Positions 36,360-44,028 of a DNA stretch of 64,000 nucleotides are shown in pieces. Position numbers and translations under genes: made by a program. The stretch spans positions 558,001 to 622,000 of the forward strand of contig NZ_BLLB01000002.1 in NCBI RefSeq assembly GCF_010723735.1. Reading direction: 5' to 3'. How positions within the stretch are numbered: the stretch's first letter is position 1; every line of letters starts with the position of its first letter. This stretch comes from Mycolicibacterium hippocampi (GTDB lineage Bacteria > Actinomycetota > Actinomycetes > Mycobacteriales > Mycobacteriaceae). Under the pieces are notes generated by a model. It did no database searches and was not told the DNA's origin. It saw only the letters and a program-made list of their open reading frames with translations.

Positions 36360-38767
36360 GTCCTCCTATCGGGAGCAACGGGTGCCGAAGCAGCAGTGGT
36401 CGGCGCCAGGGCGCGACCATTGCCGCCTCGGACGCGATGTAGTTGTGCCGCAGCGGTTTTGAAGATCGGCTGCTTGGACACCGGGTCCCAGTCGGTGAGC
36501 GTCAGTTCGTTGGCGGCGCGGTGGTGTCCTTCAGCGTCGTCACTGTCCCAGTAGCCGTAGTGGAACGGCAAGAACAGAACGCCGTCGCGGATCCCGGATA
36601 CTCTGACCGCCGCGGTCACCGAACCGCGTGGCGTGCTCACCGTGACGAGGTCTCCTTCGGCGATCCCGTTCCTGCGGGCGTCGCCCGACGACATCTCCAC
36701 CCACACTTCGGGGGCCGCAGCCTGCAACTGCGGTGTGCGACCCGTCTTGGTGCGGGTGTGAAAGTGGTAGAGGGTCCGGCCGGTGATCAACGCGAACGGG
36801 TAGTCCTGCGAGGGGAACTCGTGCGGCTTGAGGTACTCCGCCGCCTTGATGACGGCCTTTCCGGCGGGGTTGAGGGCCCGATACTCGGTCGGTTCGAGCG
36901 GTGCACCCGTGATGAGGTCTTTGCCGTAGGCCTCGCAGTAGTCCGGATCCGCCCAAAAGCGGCCTTCTGCGTACAACCGTTCCGTGCCTTCGGGGTTTTG
37001 GTCGTTGCAAGGCCACTGGATACCGCTTCCGTCGCGCAGCTTCTCATAACTGAGACCCGTGTAGTCACACGGTCGCCCCGCGCTGCAACGCTGCCAAGCC
37101 GCAAACGCCGTCTCGGCATCGGTCCACGGCGGCATCGGATTGCCGTCCTTGTCGCGGAAGTCCATTCGCCGTGCGTAGTCGAGCAGGATGTCCAGGTCCG
37201 CCCGTGACTGTCCGGGAGGCTCGATCGCTTTCTCCGACAGGTGGACGGTGCGATCGGCGTTGGTGAAGGTGCCGGTCTTCTCCCCCCACGCCGCGGCCGG
37301 AAGCACGACGTCGGCCAACTCTGCGGTCTCGGTGCGGAAGATGTCCTGCACGACGACGAACAGCCTTTCCTGGGAAAGGATTTCGCGGATGCGGCGCAGC
37401 TCCGGTAGCGATACCGCCGGGTTGGTTGCGGTGATCCACAACATCCGCAAAGTTCCCTGTTCGGCGTAACGGAACATCTGCATCGCATGAGTCGGCGGTG
37501 CGTAGTGCGGAATCTGGCTCTGCTCGACGTTCCACAGCTCCGCCAGTTCGGCGATGTGGCTGTCGTTGGCCCAGTTGCGGAATCCCGCGAGATCACCGTC
37601 GGCGCCGCATTCCCGGGTGTTCTGCGCCGTCGGCTGGCCATTCATCTGCAGGATTCCGCAGCCCGGCTTTCCCAGCATGCCACGCAGTATGTGGATGTTG
37701 TTGACCTGTACCGATGCGGCGGCAGCCTGATGTGACTGGTAGAAGCCCTGCAGCACCGTCGAAAGCAGTTTGTCCGCGGTGCCCAGAAGCCTCGCGCCCG
37801 CGCGGATGTCGTCGGCGGCGACATCACAGATCTCAGCTGCTCGTTCGGGCGGGAACTCCTCGACGCGCTTTCGTAGCTCCTCGAAGCCGACGGAGTGTTC
37901 GGTGACGTAGTCACGATCTAGCCAGTCGTTGCGGATGATCTCGTGCAGCAGCGAATTCATCAGCGCCACGTTCGTTCCGGGCAGCGGTGCCAGGTGTACG
38001 GTGGCGTGGCGTGCGACGGGTGTGGGCCGCGGATCCACGCAGAGGATCGCCGGGGGGTCAGGTCCAGCCAGGCGGTCGAGCATTCGCATCCACAACACCG
38101 ACTGTGTTTCCGCGACGTTGTGCCCGAACAACGCGATGGCGTCGGCATGGTCGACGTCGGAATAGGAGCCGGGCTGCCCGTCACACCCGAAAGATTCCTT
38201 GAGTGCTTCGGCGGCTGTCGCCGTACACAGCCGGGTGTTGCCGTCGACGTGGTTCGTACCGATCGCGCCGTGCGCGATCACCCCGAGGGTGTAGTACTCC
38301 TCCAGGAACAACTGCCCAGACGTGTAGAAGCCGAAGGCACTCGGACCGGCGGTGGTCAGCAAATCTTTGCTGCGCTGGACCACCGCACTCATCGCAGTGT
38401 CCCAGTCGGTCTCGACCAACTCGCCGTCACGCCTGATCATCGGCCTTTTCAGCCGGTCTTCTGCATGGTTGGCGCGCCAGCCGAAGAGATCCTTCACATC
38501 GAGTCGTCCGCGGTTGACCCGGTCCACGTCCCGGCCACGCACTCCGACGATTCGGCCGTCCTTCACCGCGATGTCGAGCCCGTCGCCGTTGGAATGCAGG
38601 ACCGCAGCCGACTGCACCCAATCGTCGACCTCGCTCTCGGACAATCCCTCTTCCAGCTGCACATCGACGCGATCGGGCCAACCATCACCCGCGCCGTAGG
38701 GAGTGCGCGCTCCCCACGGCTCGACAATCCGGTGGGGCGCATCGCCACTGTCTGCAGTACGGGGCAT
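36356..38767 (-). CDS. Molybdopterin oxidoreductase (formate dehydrogenase/nitrate reductase-like) lacking Fe-S ligands
   Basis: This 803-residue protein of the DMSO-reductase superfamily has the usual domains up to the C-terminal molybdopterin dinucleotide-binding domain (ALITGRTLYHFHTRT, VTVSTPRGSV). A candidate molybdenum-binding Cys is C181 in NTRLCTATA. There is no cysteine at all in residues 1-180, where relatives hold the four ligands of a [4Fe-4S] cluster. The backbone pattern is kept (DGRIVGVRG, then NRGRLDVKDLFGW in place of RLCVKG). It therefore needs another electron route. A SigF-type promoter ends nine bases before the ATG. The helical protein and DUF2188 follow in the operon. 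Substrate unknown. Confidence 0.87.
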   Translation of the reverse strand: MPRTADSGDAPHRIVEPWGARTPYGAGDGWPDRVDVQLEEGLSESEVDDWVQSAAVLHSNGDGLDIAVKDGRIVGVRGRDVDRVNRGRLDVKDLFGWRANHAEDRLKRPMIRRDGELVETDWDTAMSAVVQRSKDLLTTAGPSAFGFYTSGQLFLEEYYTLGVIAHGAIGTNHVDGNTRLCTATAAEALKESFGCDGQPGSYSDVDHADAIALFGHNVAETQSVLWMRMLDRLAGPDPPAILCVDPRPTPVARHATVHLAPLPGTNVALMNSLLHEIIRNDWLDRDYVTEHSVGFEELRKRVEEFPPERAAEICDVAADDIRAGARLLGTADKLLSTVLQGFYQSHQAAAASVQVNNIHILRGMLGKPGCGILQMNGQPTAQNTRECGADGDLAGFRNWANDSHIAELAELWNVEQSQIPHYAPPTHAMQMFRYAEQGTLRMLWITATNPAVSLPELRRIREILSQERLFVVVQDIFRTETAELADVVLPAAAWGEKTGTFTNADRTVHLSEKAIEPPGQSRADLDILLDYARRMDFRDKDGNPMPPWTDAETAFAAWQRCSAGRPCDYTGLSYEKLRDGSGIQWPCNDQNPEGTERLYAEGRFWADPDYCEAYGKDLITGAPLEPTEYRALNPAGKAVIKAAEYLKPHEFPSQDYPFALITGRTLYHFHTRTKTGRTPQLQAAAPEVWVEMSSGDARRNGIAEGDLVTVSTPRGSVTAAVRVSGIRDGVLFLPFHYGYWDSDDAEGHHRAANELTLTDWDPVSKQPIFKTAAAQLHRVRGGNGRALAPTTAASAPVAPDRRT

Positions 38768-38776
38768 GACGTTCGC

Positions 38777-38801
38777 CTACCCATACCATTCGCCTCGAAA
38801 C
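38777..38801 (-). promoter_or_regulatory. SigF-type promoter for the molybdenum oxidoreductase operon
   Basis: On the minus strand, GTTT (38801-38798), a 15-base spacer and GGGTAG (38782-38777) fit the mycobacterial SigF consensus GTTT-N15-17-GGGTA. The -10 ends nine bases before the ATG at 38767, so the transcript is nearly leaderless. Confidence 0.75.
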
Positions 38802-38819
38802 ACTTGCACGCGTGCAACA

Positions 38820-38844
38820 GTTTGGACGGCGGCGCTTCGGGTAG
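38820..38844 (+). promoter_or_regulatory. SigF-type promoter, divergent partner
   Basis: GTTT (38820-38823), a 15-base spacer and GGGTAG (38839-38844) stand nine bases before the GTG at 38854. The geometry equals that of the opposite-facing promoter at 38777-38801, so the intergenic gap carries back-to-back SigF promoters. Confidence 0.75.
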
Positions 38845-38853
38845 CCGAGCGGC

Positions 38854-39420
38854 GTGGAGACGACACAACGGCCGGTCACCAGGGCATCGCCGTTGCCACT
38901 GGGCTTCCTCGCGCTTTTCACGGCGACGTCCCTCTACGCCGCCGTGCAACTGGGCTGGCTGCCGGCAGACAACGCCGCCCCGGTGGCGGTCGGCGTCCTC
39001 ACCGTCACGGTGTGGGCGCAGGTTGTCGCCGCGGTACTGGGCTTCGCGAGCGGTAACACCACGGTGGGGACCGCAATGGGGCTCCTCGCAGGTACCTGGG
39101 CTGCGGTGGCGGTCACCACGATGGTCACCGGTTCGGTGCAACCCAGCGACCCACTCGGGGTCGTGCTGCTCTGCTCAGGCGCCGCCATGCTGGTACCAGC
39201 GCTGGCCGGTACGGGGCCGCCGATCGCCGCCGTGGTCATGGTGACCACGGCGGTCCGCTTCTTCGTCAGCGGCATCGCCGAAATCGCCGGCGGTGATACG
39301 TGGATGACCGTGGCCGGGGTCGTGGGTCTGGTGTTGGCGGTCGTCAGTTTTTACGCCGCAGTTGCGATGGAAGCCGTGAGCACCGGTCGCGGCCGGCTAC
39401 CACTGGCCGGCCGGAAATAA
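38854..39420 (+). CDS. Six-helix membrane protein, GPR1/FUN34/YaaH-like
   Basis: This 188-residue protein has six hydrophobic segments. The start PLPLGFLALFTATSLYAAV recalls the NPAPLG entry of the acetate transporter (SatP/YaaH) family, but the match is loose, so the transport role is only a suggestion. The GTG start fits the SigF-type promoter nine bases upstream. The Cys-rich gene follows after 23 bases and is probably co-transcribed. Confidence 0.72.
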   Translation: METTQRPVTRASPLPLGFLALFTATSLYAAVQLGWLPADNAAPVAVGVLTVTVWAQVVAAVLGFASGNTTVGTAMGLLAGTWAAVAVTTMVTGSVQPSDPLGVVLLCSGAAMLVPALAGTGPPIAAVVMVTTAVRFFVSGIAEIAGGDTWMTVAGVVGLVLAVVSFYAAVAMEAVSTGRGRLPLAGRK

Positions 39421-39443
39421 CCGACAACCAGATGGAGGACGAG

Positions 39444-39851
39444 ATGAGCACAGCCAGCGATATGTTGCAGAGTTACCCTTCAAGCATCGGCGGGATCGAC
39501 ACGGCGGCGTTCGCCGCGTGTATCGACGCCTGTTACGAATGCGCCCAGGTATGCACGGCCTGCGCCGACGCGTGCCTGGCTGAGGATTCGGTCGCCGACC
39601 TCGCCACGTGTATCCGGACCGACCTCGATTGCGCGGACATCTGCGCCACCACGGGTGCGGTCCTGTCTCGCCGCACCGGCTATGACGCCAACGTGGCGGC
39701 CGCGGTGCTGCAGGCTTGCGCCACTGCCTGTCATGCCTGTGCAGAGGATTGCGCTCAGCATGCCGAGATGCACGAGCACTGCCGGATCTGCGCCGAGGTC
39801 TGCCGGCGCTGCGAGCAGGCCTGCCGGCATCTGCTGACGTCGATGGGCTGA
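39444..39851 (+). CDS. Cys-rich four-helix copper-storage-like protein (DUF326/Csp)
   Basis: This 135-residue protein has 18 cysteines arranged as CxxxC and CxxCxxxC along four helices (ACIDACYECAQVCTACADAC, then CATACHACAEDC and CRICAEVCRRCEQAC). The spacing lines the core of a four-helix bundle, as in cytosolic copper storage proteins of the Csp3 type, which hold many Cu(I) ions. There is no signal peptide. The ATG at 39444 follows GGAGGACGAG. It shares a transcript with the SigF-driven membrane gene upstream. Copper binding is inferred from the family. Confidence 0.85.
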   Translation: MSTASDMLQSYPSSIGGIDTAAFAACIDACYECAQVCTACADACLAEDSVADLATCIRTDLDCADICATTGAVLSRRTGYDANVAAAVLQACATACHACAEDCAQHAEMHEHCRICAEVCRRCEQACRHLLTSMG

Positions 39852-40196
39852 TCGGCGGTGATCAATTGGCCACGACTGAGGTGCAGATAATGCAGGATCG
39901 GTTCTGGCCGCGCTAACGCGACGGGCAGTTCCGCAGAGCCCTCGCATCGCGCGAGTGCATCGCCAACCCAAGGGTGGCTTGGCACGAGTGTGGGTGACTT
40001 CGCGAACGAGGGAGCCGTGACCGAACGGTAGAGACCCACTTCGCCTGCTGGCTGTGCCACTTCGCATGCCGCCGGAGGAACGGGAATTCGAACCCGCGTC
40101 CGGGGTTTGCTTCGAACCGCGGCGGGTAGCAAACGGTCGGGCCGGTCGAGTACCGCGCCGGCCTGAATGGAAAACTCGTACTCAGAAGGAACAGCC
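39852..40196. other. Intergenic region with a SigF promoter and a tRNA 3-prime-end-like hairpin (345 bases)
   Basis: No gene is supported here. On the minus strand, 40074-40103 reads like the 3-prime end of a tRNA or tmRNA: GGACGCGGGTTCGAATTCCC, then GTTCCTCC. The T-loop has one extra base, the CCA is absent and no matching 5-prime half is found, so it is at best a remnant. A 7-base inverted repeat GTTTGCT...AGCAAAC spans 40105-40134 and overlaps the SigF promoter at 40104-40129. Confidence 0.4.
40104..40129 (+). promoter_or_regulatory. SigF-type promoter for the DUF4383 gene
   Basis: GGTTT (40104-40108), a 15-base spacer and GGGTAG (40124-40129) match the SigF consensus. The leader to the ATG at 40197 is about 60 bases. 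Confidence 0.72.
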
Positions 40197-40703
40197 ATGT
40201 CTACACACGAATCCACCGGCGGTAGCGGTATAGCCCGCAGCCGGACCCCCGTCCAACTGACCGCCCTAATCGTCGGCGTCGTCTTCCTGGCCGTCGGTGT
40301 CATGGGGTTCATCCCCGGTGTCACCACCAATTACGGCGAGCTCAGCTTTGCCGGGCACCACTCAGGCGCAATGCTGTTGGGGATCTTCGCCGTCTCGGTG
40401 CTGCACAACATCGTCCACCTCGCCTTCGGTGTCGCGGGGGTCGCCATGGCACGGACATTCAACGCGGCACGGCTCTACCTGATCGGCGGCGGAGCCATCT
40501 ACGCCGTGTTGTGGATCTACGGGCTGATCATCGACCAGAACAGCGCGGCCAACTTCGTGCCGGTCAACACCGCCGACAACTGGCTGCACTTCGGCCTGGC
40601 CGTCGGGATGATCGGACTCGGCGCCGCCCTCGGGCGCGACGCCATGCGCACCCGTGCCGGGGCAGTCGGCACGTCCACGTCGACCGACACGAGTAACCCC
40701 TGA
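40197..40703 (+). CDS. DUF4383 membrane protein
   Basis: This 168-residue protein has four hydrophobic segments and the DUF4383 landmarks VGVVFLAVGVMGFIPG, HNIVHLAFGVAG and NTADNWLHFGLAVGM. The conserved His residues in the helices are typical of the family. The function is unknown, but such proteins are common in actinobacterial stress regulons. The ATG at 40197 follows AGAAGGAAC. It is preceded by a SigF-type promoter and followed by a terminator-like hairpin, so it is monocistronic. Confidence 0.88.
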   Translation: MSTHESTGGSGIARSRTPVQLTALIVGVVFLAVGVMGFIPGVTTNYGELSFAGHHSGAMLLGIFAVSVLHNIVHLAFGVAGVAMARTFNAARLYLIGGGAIYAVLWIYGLIIDQNSAANFVPVNTADNWLHFGLAVGMIGLGAALGRDAMRTRAGAVGTSTSTDTSNP

Positions 40704-40727
40704 TCCCAGGGATCGCAGAGATGAGAG

Positions 40728-40762
40728 TCCGCCACCCGGCGCCTGTGCCGCTGGGTGGCGGA
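40728..40762 (+). terminator. Terminator-like hairpin after the DUF4383 gene
   Basis: TCCGCCACCC (40728-40737) pairs perfectly with GGGTGGCGGA (40753-40762) across a 15-base loop. No T run follows, as is common for mycobacterial intrinsic terminators. Confidence 0.6.
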
Positions 40763-40808
40763 TTCTGCGTGGCGCCAAACCGTTTGCAGGAGATTTGAAC
40801 TCGGCCCA

Positions 40809-40834
40809 GGTTTCGCCGAACTCATCTCGGGTAG
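40809..40834 (+). promoter_or_regulatory. SigF-type promoter for the manganese catalase gene
   Basis: GGTTT (40809-40813), a 15-base spacer and GGGTAG (40829-40834) repeat the exact geometry seen at 40104-40129. The ATG at 40873 is 38 bases downstream. Confidence 0.78.
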
Positions 40835-40872
40835 CTCGATGAGGTCCAGGCAATCAGCCCCCGAGGAGCACC

Positions 40873-41766
40873 ATGTTCATCCACAACAAGGACCTTCAGT
40901 TCGAGGTACGGGTCGAGGCACCCGACCCACGCTTCGCCACACTGCTGCAGGAGCAGTTCGGCGGAGCGAACGGCGAACTGAAGGCTGCCATGCAGTACTT
41001 CACACAGGCTTTCGTGTTACGCCGCAAGAACCCGAAGATGTACGACCTCTTCATGGACATCGCCACCGAAGAGTTGAGCCATCTCGAGATGGTCGGCAAC
41101 ATGATCACGATGCTGCTCGACGGCCTCAACGATGACCTGAAGTTGGCCAACGAGCGATGCGACTGGATGCCTGCGGTTTCCACCCGCGACGGCCGTGAGC
41201 AGGCCATCCACCAGGTGGCCGTGAATCCGCTGTTCTTCGCGCTGACCGGAGGCGGACCGGACGTGCGTGACTCCGCAGGCACACCCTGGTCCGGCACGTT
41301 CGTCAACGCGAACGGAGACCCGACCGTCGACCTGCGGAGCAACCTCGCCGCGGAGTCGCGAGCAAAGATCGTCTACGAGTACCTCAAGCAGTTCACCGAC
41401 GATCCCGGTGTGCAGGACACGCTGACCTTCCTGATGACCCGCGAAGTTGCGCACTATCAACAGTTCACCGCCGCGCTGAACGAGCTGCCGGTCAACTTTC
41501 CACCGGGAACGCTGGCCGGCGACCCCCGGTTCCAGAACCTGGCGTTCAACATGTCCGACGGAGGCGGCGAATCGGTTCGCGGTCCGTGGAACGAAGGGCA
41601 GGGACCTTGGCCGCAAGGGATGGAATGGGACTACGTCGAAAAGCCCGTTGACTGGCTGGGCAGCGATATTCGCGAAAACACCGGAGCAGCCAACAACCCG
41701 ACCGGCAGCCCGGCGGTCGACGCCGAGAAGCCGTTCACCCACGAGCAGCGGTCGCCTCTTTCCTGA
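40873..41766 (+). CDS. Manganese catalase
   Basis: This 297-residue non-heme catalase has a ferritin-like core and dimanganese ligands. Those visible are E35 (NGELKAAMQYF), the EE-xx-H set at 66-70 (ATEELSHLEMVG), an E in the region LAAESRAKIVYEYL, and the H of REVAHYQQF. It decomposes H2O2 in the cytoplasm without heme. The ATG follows CGAGGAGCACC. A SigF-type promoter precedes it and a strong 16-bp hairpin follows, so it is transcribed alone as part of the general stress response. Confidence 0.93.
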   Translation: MFIHNKDLQFEVRVEAPDPRFATLLQEQFGGANGELKAAMQYFTQAFVLRRKNPKMYDLFMDIATEELSHLEMVGNMITMLLDGLNDDLKLANERCDWMPAVSTRDGREQAIHQVAVNPLFFALTGGGPDVRDSAGTPWSGTFVNANGDPTVDLRSNLAAESRAKIVYEYLKQFTDDPGVQDTLTFLMTREVAHYQQFTAALNELPVNFPPGTLAGDPRFQNLAFNMSDGGGESVRGPWNEGQGPWPQGMEWDYVEKPVDWLGSDIRENTGAANNPTGSPAVDAEKPFTHEQRSPLS

Positions 41767-41780
41767 AACAAGCCCGTAGC

Positions 41781-41815
41781 GCGATGGCCGGCACCGAATC
41801 GGTGCCGGCCATCGC
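41781..41815. terminator. Strong bidirectional terminator hairpin
   Basis: A perfect 16-base-pair GC-rich stem (GCGATGGCCGGCACCG and its complement) with the three-base loop AAT lies between the convergent manganese catalase and hemerythrin genes, so it can serve both. Confidence 0.85.
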
Positions 41816-41827
41816 TGTGATCGAGAA

Positions 41828-42412
41828 TCAGTGGATCTGCGGGTCCGGCGGATCCTCCGCCGCTCGGCCGCTGACATTGTCACGCAGCCGGTCTACCAGC
41901 GCAGCCCCGGTTCCCATCGTTTTCTGCACGAGGGAGTCAGACGGTGTATCCGGGTGTGGCCGGGTGGGAGCCACCTTCTTCGCCAGCTCCAACTTGGAGC
42001 CGAGCTCTTCGAGTTCCTCTTGGCTCATGGCGGTTCGCAACTTCGGCCAGACCTCCGCTTGTTCGAACTCGATGTGCGCACGACCGAGCTTCACGAACTC
42101 CTGCAACGCCTGCTGGTACTCCGGCTCACCCGGTGCACCGTCCTCCAGTCGCTGCAACAACGCCTTACCGGCCTGCTCCTGCTCGATGGCCCTGTCCGCC
42201 AGCATGTCGCCATCCTCCAGTGCATTGCGCACCGCGGGCCAGAAGAACTGCTCCTCGATGGCTTCGTGTTTGGACTCGGCGATGACAAGGTTGGTCACCA
42301 TGGTTTCGAGTCCACTCGCTTGGGCCCCGGCACCCGCGGGCGCACCGTCGAGCACATCGAGCATCCCGAGCACGCTCTCGTGATCTTCGCGCAGAAATGT
42401 CAAAGCATCCAT
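41828..42412 (-). CDS. Hemerythrin HHE-domain protein
   Basis: This 194-residue protein has the di-iron ligand set of HHE hemerythrins: LREDHESVLGM near the start, ESKHEAIEEQFFWP in the middle and HIEFEQAEVWP in the second half. It is related to but distinct from the HHE protein at 15607. The ATG follows GAAAGGC. A SigF-type promoter lies about 75 bases upstream and overlaps the end of the MBL-fold gene. It probably binds O2 or NO under stress; the ligand is not known. Confidence 0.9.
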   Translation of the reverse strand: MDALTFLREDHESVLGMLDVLDGAPAGAGAQASGLETMVTNLVIAESKHEAIEEQFFWPAVRNALEDGDMLADRAIEQEQAGKALLQRLEDGAPGEPEYQQALQEFVKLGRAHIEFEQAEVWPKLRTAMSQEELEELGSKLELAKKVAPTRPHPDTPSDSLVQKTMGTGAALVDRLRDNVSGRAAEDPPDPQIH

Positions 42413-42487
42413 CCGTCAAAGCCTTTCGTGTATAGCACCCGTGAAGAACATTGCGGTCGGGGCTGCGACCGCGGTGGTGGACGGGTG

Positions 42488-42512
42488 ATACCCGGGGATC
42501 CGGCACCTAAAC
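42488..42512 (-). promoter_or_regulatory. SigF-type promoter for the hemerythrin gene
   Basis: On the minus strand, GTTT (42512-42509), a 15-base spacer and GGGTAT (42493-42488) give a full consensus match. The -35 element overlaps the stop codon of the upstream MBL-fold gene. Confidence 0.76.
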
Positions 42513-43313
42513 GGTGACCGAGCGTCCCCGCTCCACCTCGACGACACGGTCACCGATACCGCGGCGTCTCATCTCACCGAGGAAGTCCTCCAGCGGCGAA
42601 GCGAACACGCTGTAGTCGTCGAAATGGACCGGGACCACCTTTGGTAGACCGAGTAGCTCGACGGCATCGGCGCCCTGCCGTGCGTCCATGGTGACCGTGA
42701 GGCCCAACGACAGCCGGTCGCCGGCCGGAAGTCGGGTGCCACCGAGATGCAAGACACCGGCATCGATGGTCCGGAAGCGCACCGGGATGTCGTGGAGTCC
42801 GTCGAACACCAGGGTGTCACCTGAGACATACAGCCGTCGCTGAACTGCGTCGTCGACATCTCCGAACTCCAGCATGGTCCCCATCACAGGGGGTAGAAGC
42901 CGATGCAGCGGCGTCGGTGCGTGCCGGCCGGGTAGCGCGGTCATCGTCAGGCGCGTCCGGCCCTTGTCGAGTCGGCGATTGTCCCAGGTAGCCAAGCCGA
43001 CTGCGGCGTTGAATCCTCGACGTCGCAGCCGCCTTGCGGCGTGGTCGGTGGTGATGATCGGCAGGCTGCGGTCGAGCCGACGCTGCGTCTCACGGTCCCA
43101 GTGGTCACCGTGCATGTGAGAGAGCACGACCGCGTCCACCGGGGGCAACTGTTCGATCTCCAGAGCGGGCGAGCGCCGCCGTTTGGACACCAAACCGTAG
43201 CCGAGGTAGGCACGCTGCCCCTGATGCAAGAAGTTCGGATCCGTGAGCACCGTGAGACCGCCACAGGAGATTAGCGTGGTCGCATTACCGACAAACGTTA
43301 CTTCGATCTGCAC
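42507..43313 (-). CDS. MBL-fold hydrolase (UlaG/metal-dependent type)
   Basis: This 268-residue metallo-beta-lactamase-fold protein has the motif SHMHGDHWD, a later TALPGRH and YVSGDTLVF. It resembles the UlaG/N-acyl-phosphatidylethanolamine phospholipase-like group, which binds metal and cleaves phosphodiesters or lactones. The GTG at 43313 follows GAAAGG, so I prefer it to a GTG nine bases upstream. The substrate is unknown. It stands upstream of the SigF-controlled hemerythrin gene, which also has its own promoter. Confidence 0.85.
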   Translation of the reverse strand: MQIEVTFVGNATTLISCGGLTVLTDPNFLHQGQRAYLGYGLVSKRRRSPALEIEQLPPVDAVVLSHMHGDHWDRETQRRLDRSLPIITTDHAARRLRRRGFNAAVGLATWDNRRLDKGRTRLTMTALPGRHAPTPLHRLLPPVMGTMLEFGDVDDAVQRRLYVSGDTLVFDGLHDIPVRFRTIDAGVLHLGGTRLPAGDRLSLGLTVTMDARQGADAVELLGLPKVVPVHFDDYSVFASPLEDFLGEMRRRGIGDRVVEVERGRSVTV

Positions 43314-43458
43314 TCGGACCACCTTTCACTCTCGCTCTGGGAAAGCAGAACCATCACTTCATCGAGCACCACAACGTCTGGTATGCCCGTCATCACTCGA
43401 CATAACCTCCCCGGATGGGCGCGGGGTTGAATCCCTGCCGGCGGGGTAGAGCCCTGCC

Positions 43459-44028
43459 ATGAACCTGCACGATGTCTTGCGTCGCGTTGAACGTATGAAG
43501 TCCCTCGACCGGCCGGCTGATGCCGCCGCCGACCTTGCCGACCGGGTGATCGACCGCCGTGGCCTCGCCCGGGCGCTGCGGGGGTCTTGGCTCGGTCATC
43601 GGGTGCACCCGCTTCTGGTCACGGTCCCGGTCGGCACGTGGACGGCGTCGGCGGTTTTTGACGTGCTCTTCAAGGACGTCACCACGGCCCGGCGACTCGT
43701 GGCCGTCGGCTTGGCTATGGCTCCGCCTACCGCCCTGGCGGGGTGGGCCGACTACCCGCTGCTGGACCGACGCCAGCAACGGGTGGGCCTGGTGCACGCC
43801 GCATCGAACCTCGTCGGAGTACTGGTGTTCTCGCTGGCCTACCGGGCCTACCGCCGGGATCGGCCCCGGGCGGCACGTGTCTACACCTTCCTGGGGCTGG
43901 CGGCGATCGGCGTGGGCGGCGCGCTGGGCGGACATCTGTCCTATGCGCAGGGCGCAGGTGTGTTTCGCTGGCAGCCGGCGCGAGCCGTGACCCCCGGCGC
44001 CCCGCGCGAATTCCAGCACGCCGCGTGA
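43459..44028 (+). CDS. DUF2231 membrane protein
   Basis: This 189-residue protein has four hydrophobic segments and the DUF2231 landmarks GHRVHPLLVTVPVGTWTAS, ALAGWADY and GGHLSYAQG. The His residues in GHRVHP and GGHL are conserved in the family and could bind heme or metal. A weaker SigF-like element (GTTG, 14-base spacer, GGGTAG at 43444-43449) ends nine bases before the ATG. It overlaps malQ by four bases (GTGA), an unexpected partnership for a stress membrane protein. Confidence 0.86.
   Translation: MNLHDVLRRVERMKSLDRPADAAADLADRVIDRRGLARALRGSWLGHRVHPLLVTVPVGTWTASAVFDVLFKDVTTARRLVAVGLAMAPPTALAGWADYPLLDRRQQRVGLVHAASNLVGVLVFSLAYRAYRRDRPRAARVYTFLGLAAIGVGGALGGHLSYAQGAGVFRWQPARAVTPGAPREFQHAA

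Noticed and set aside
42488..42499. ATACCCGGGGAT as a further CstR-type operator
   Set aside because: The ATACCC is the complement of the SigF -10 GGGTAT for the hemerythrin gene, and the right arm lacks the GGGTAT half.
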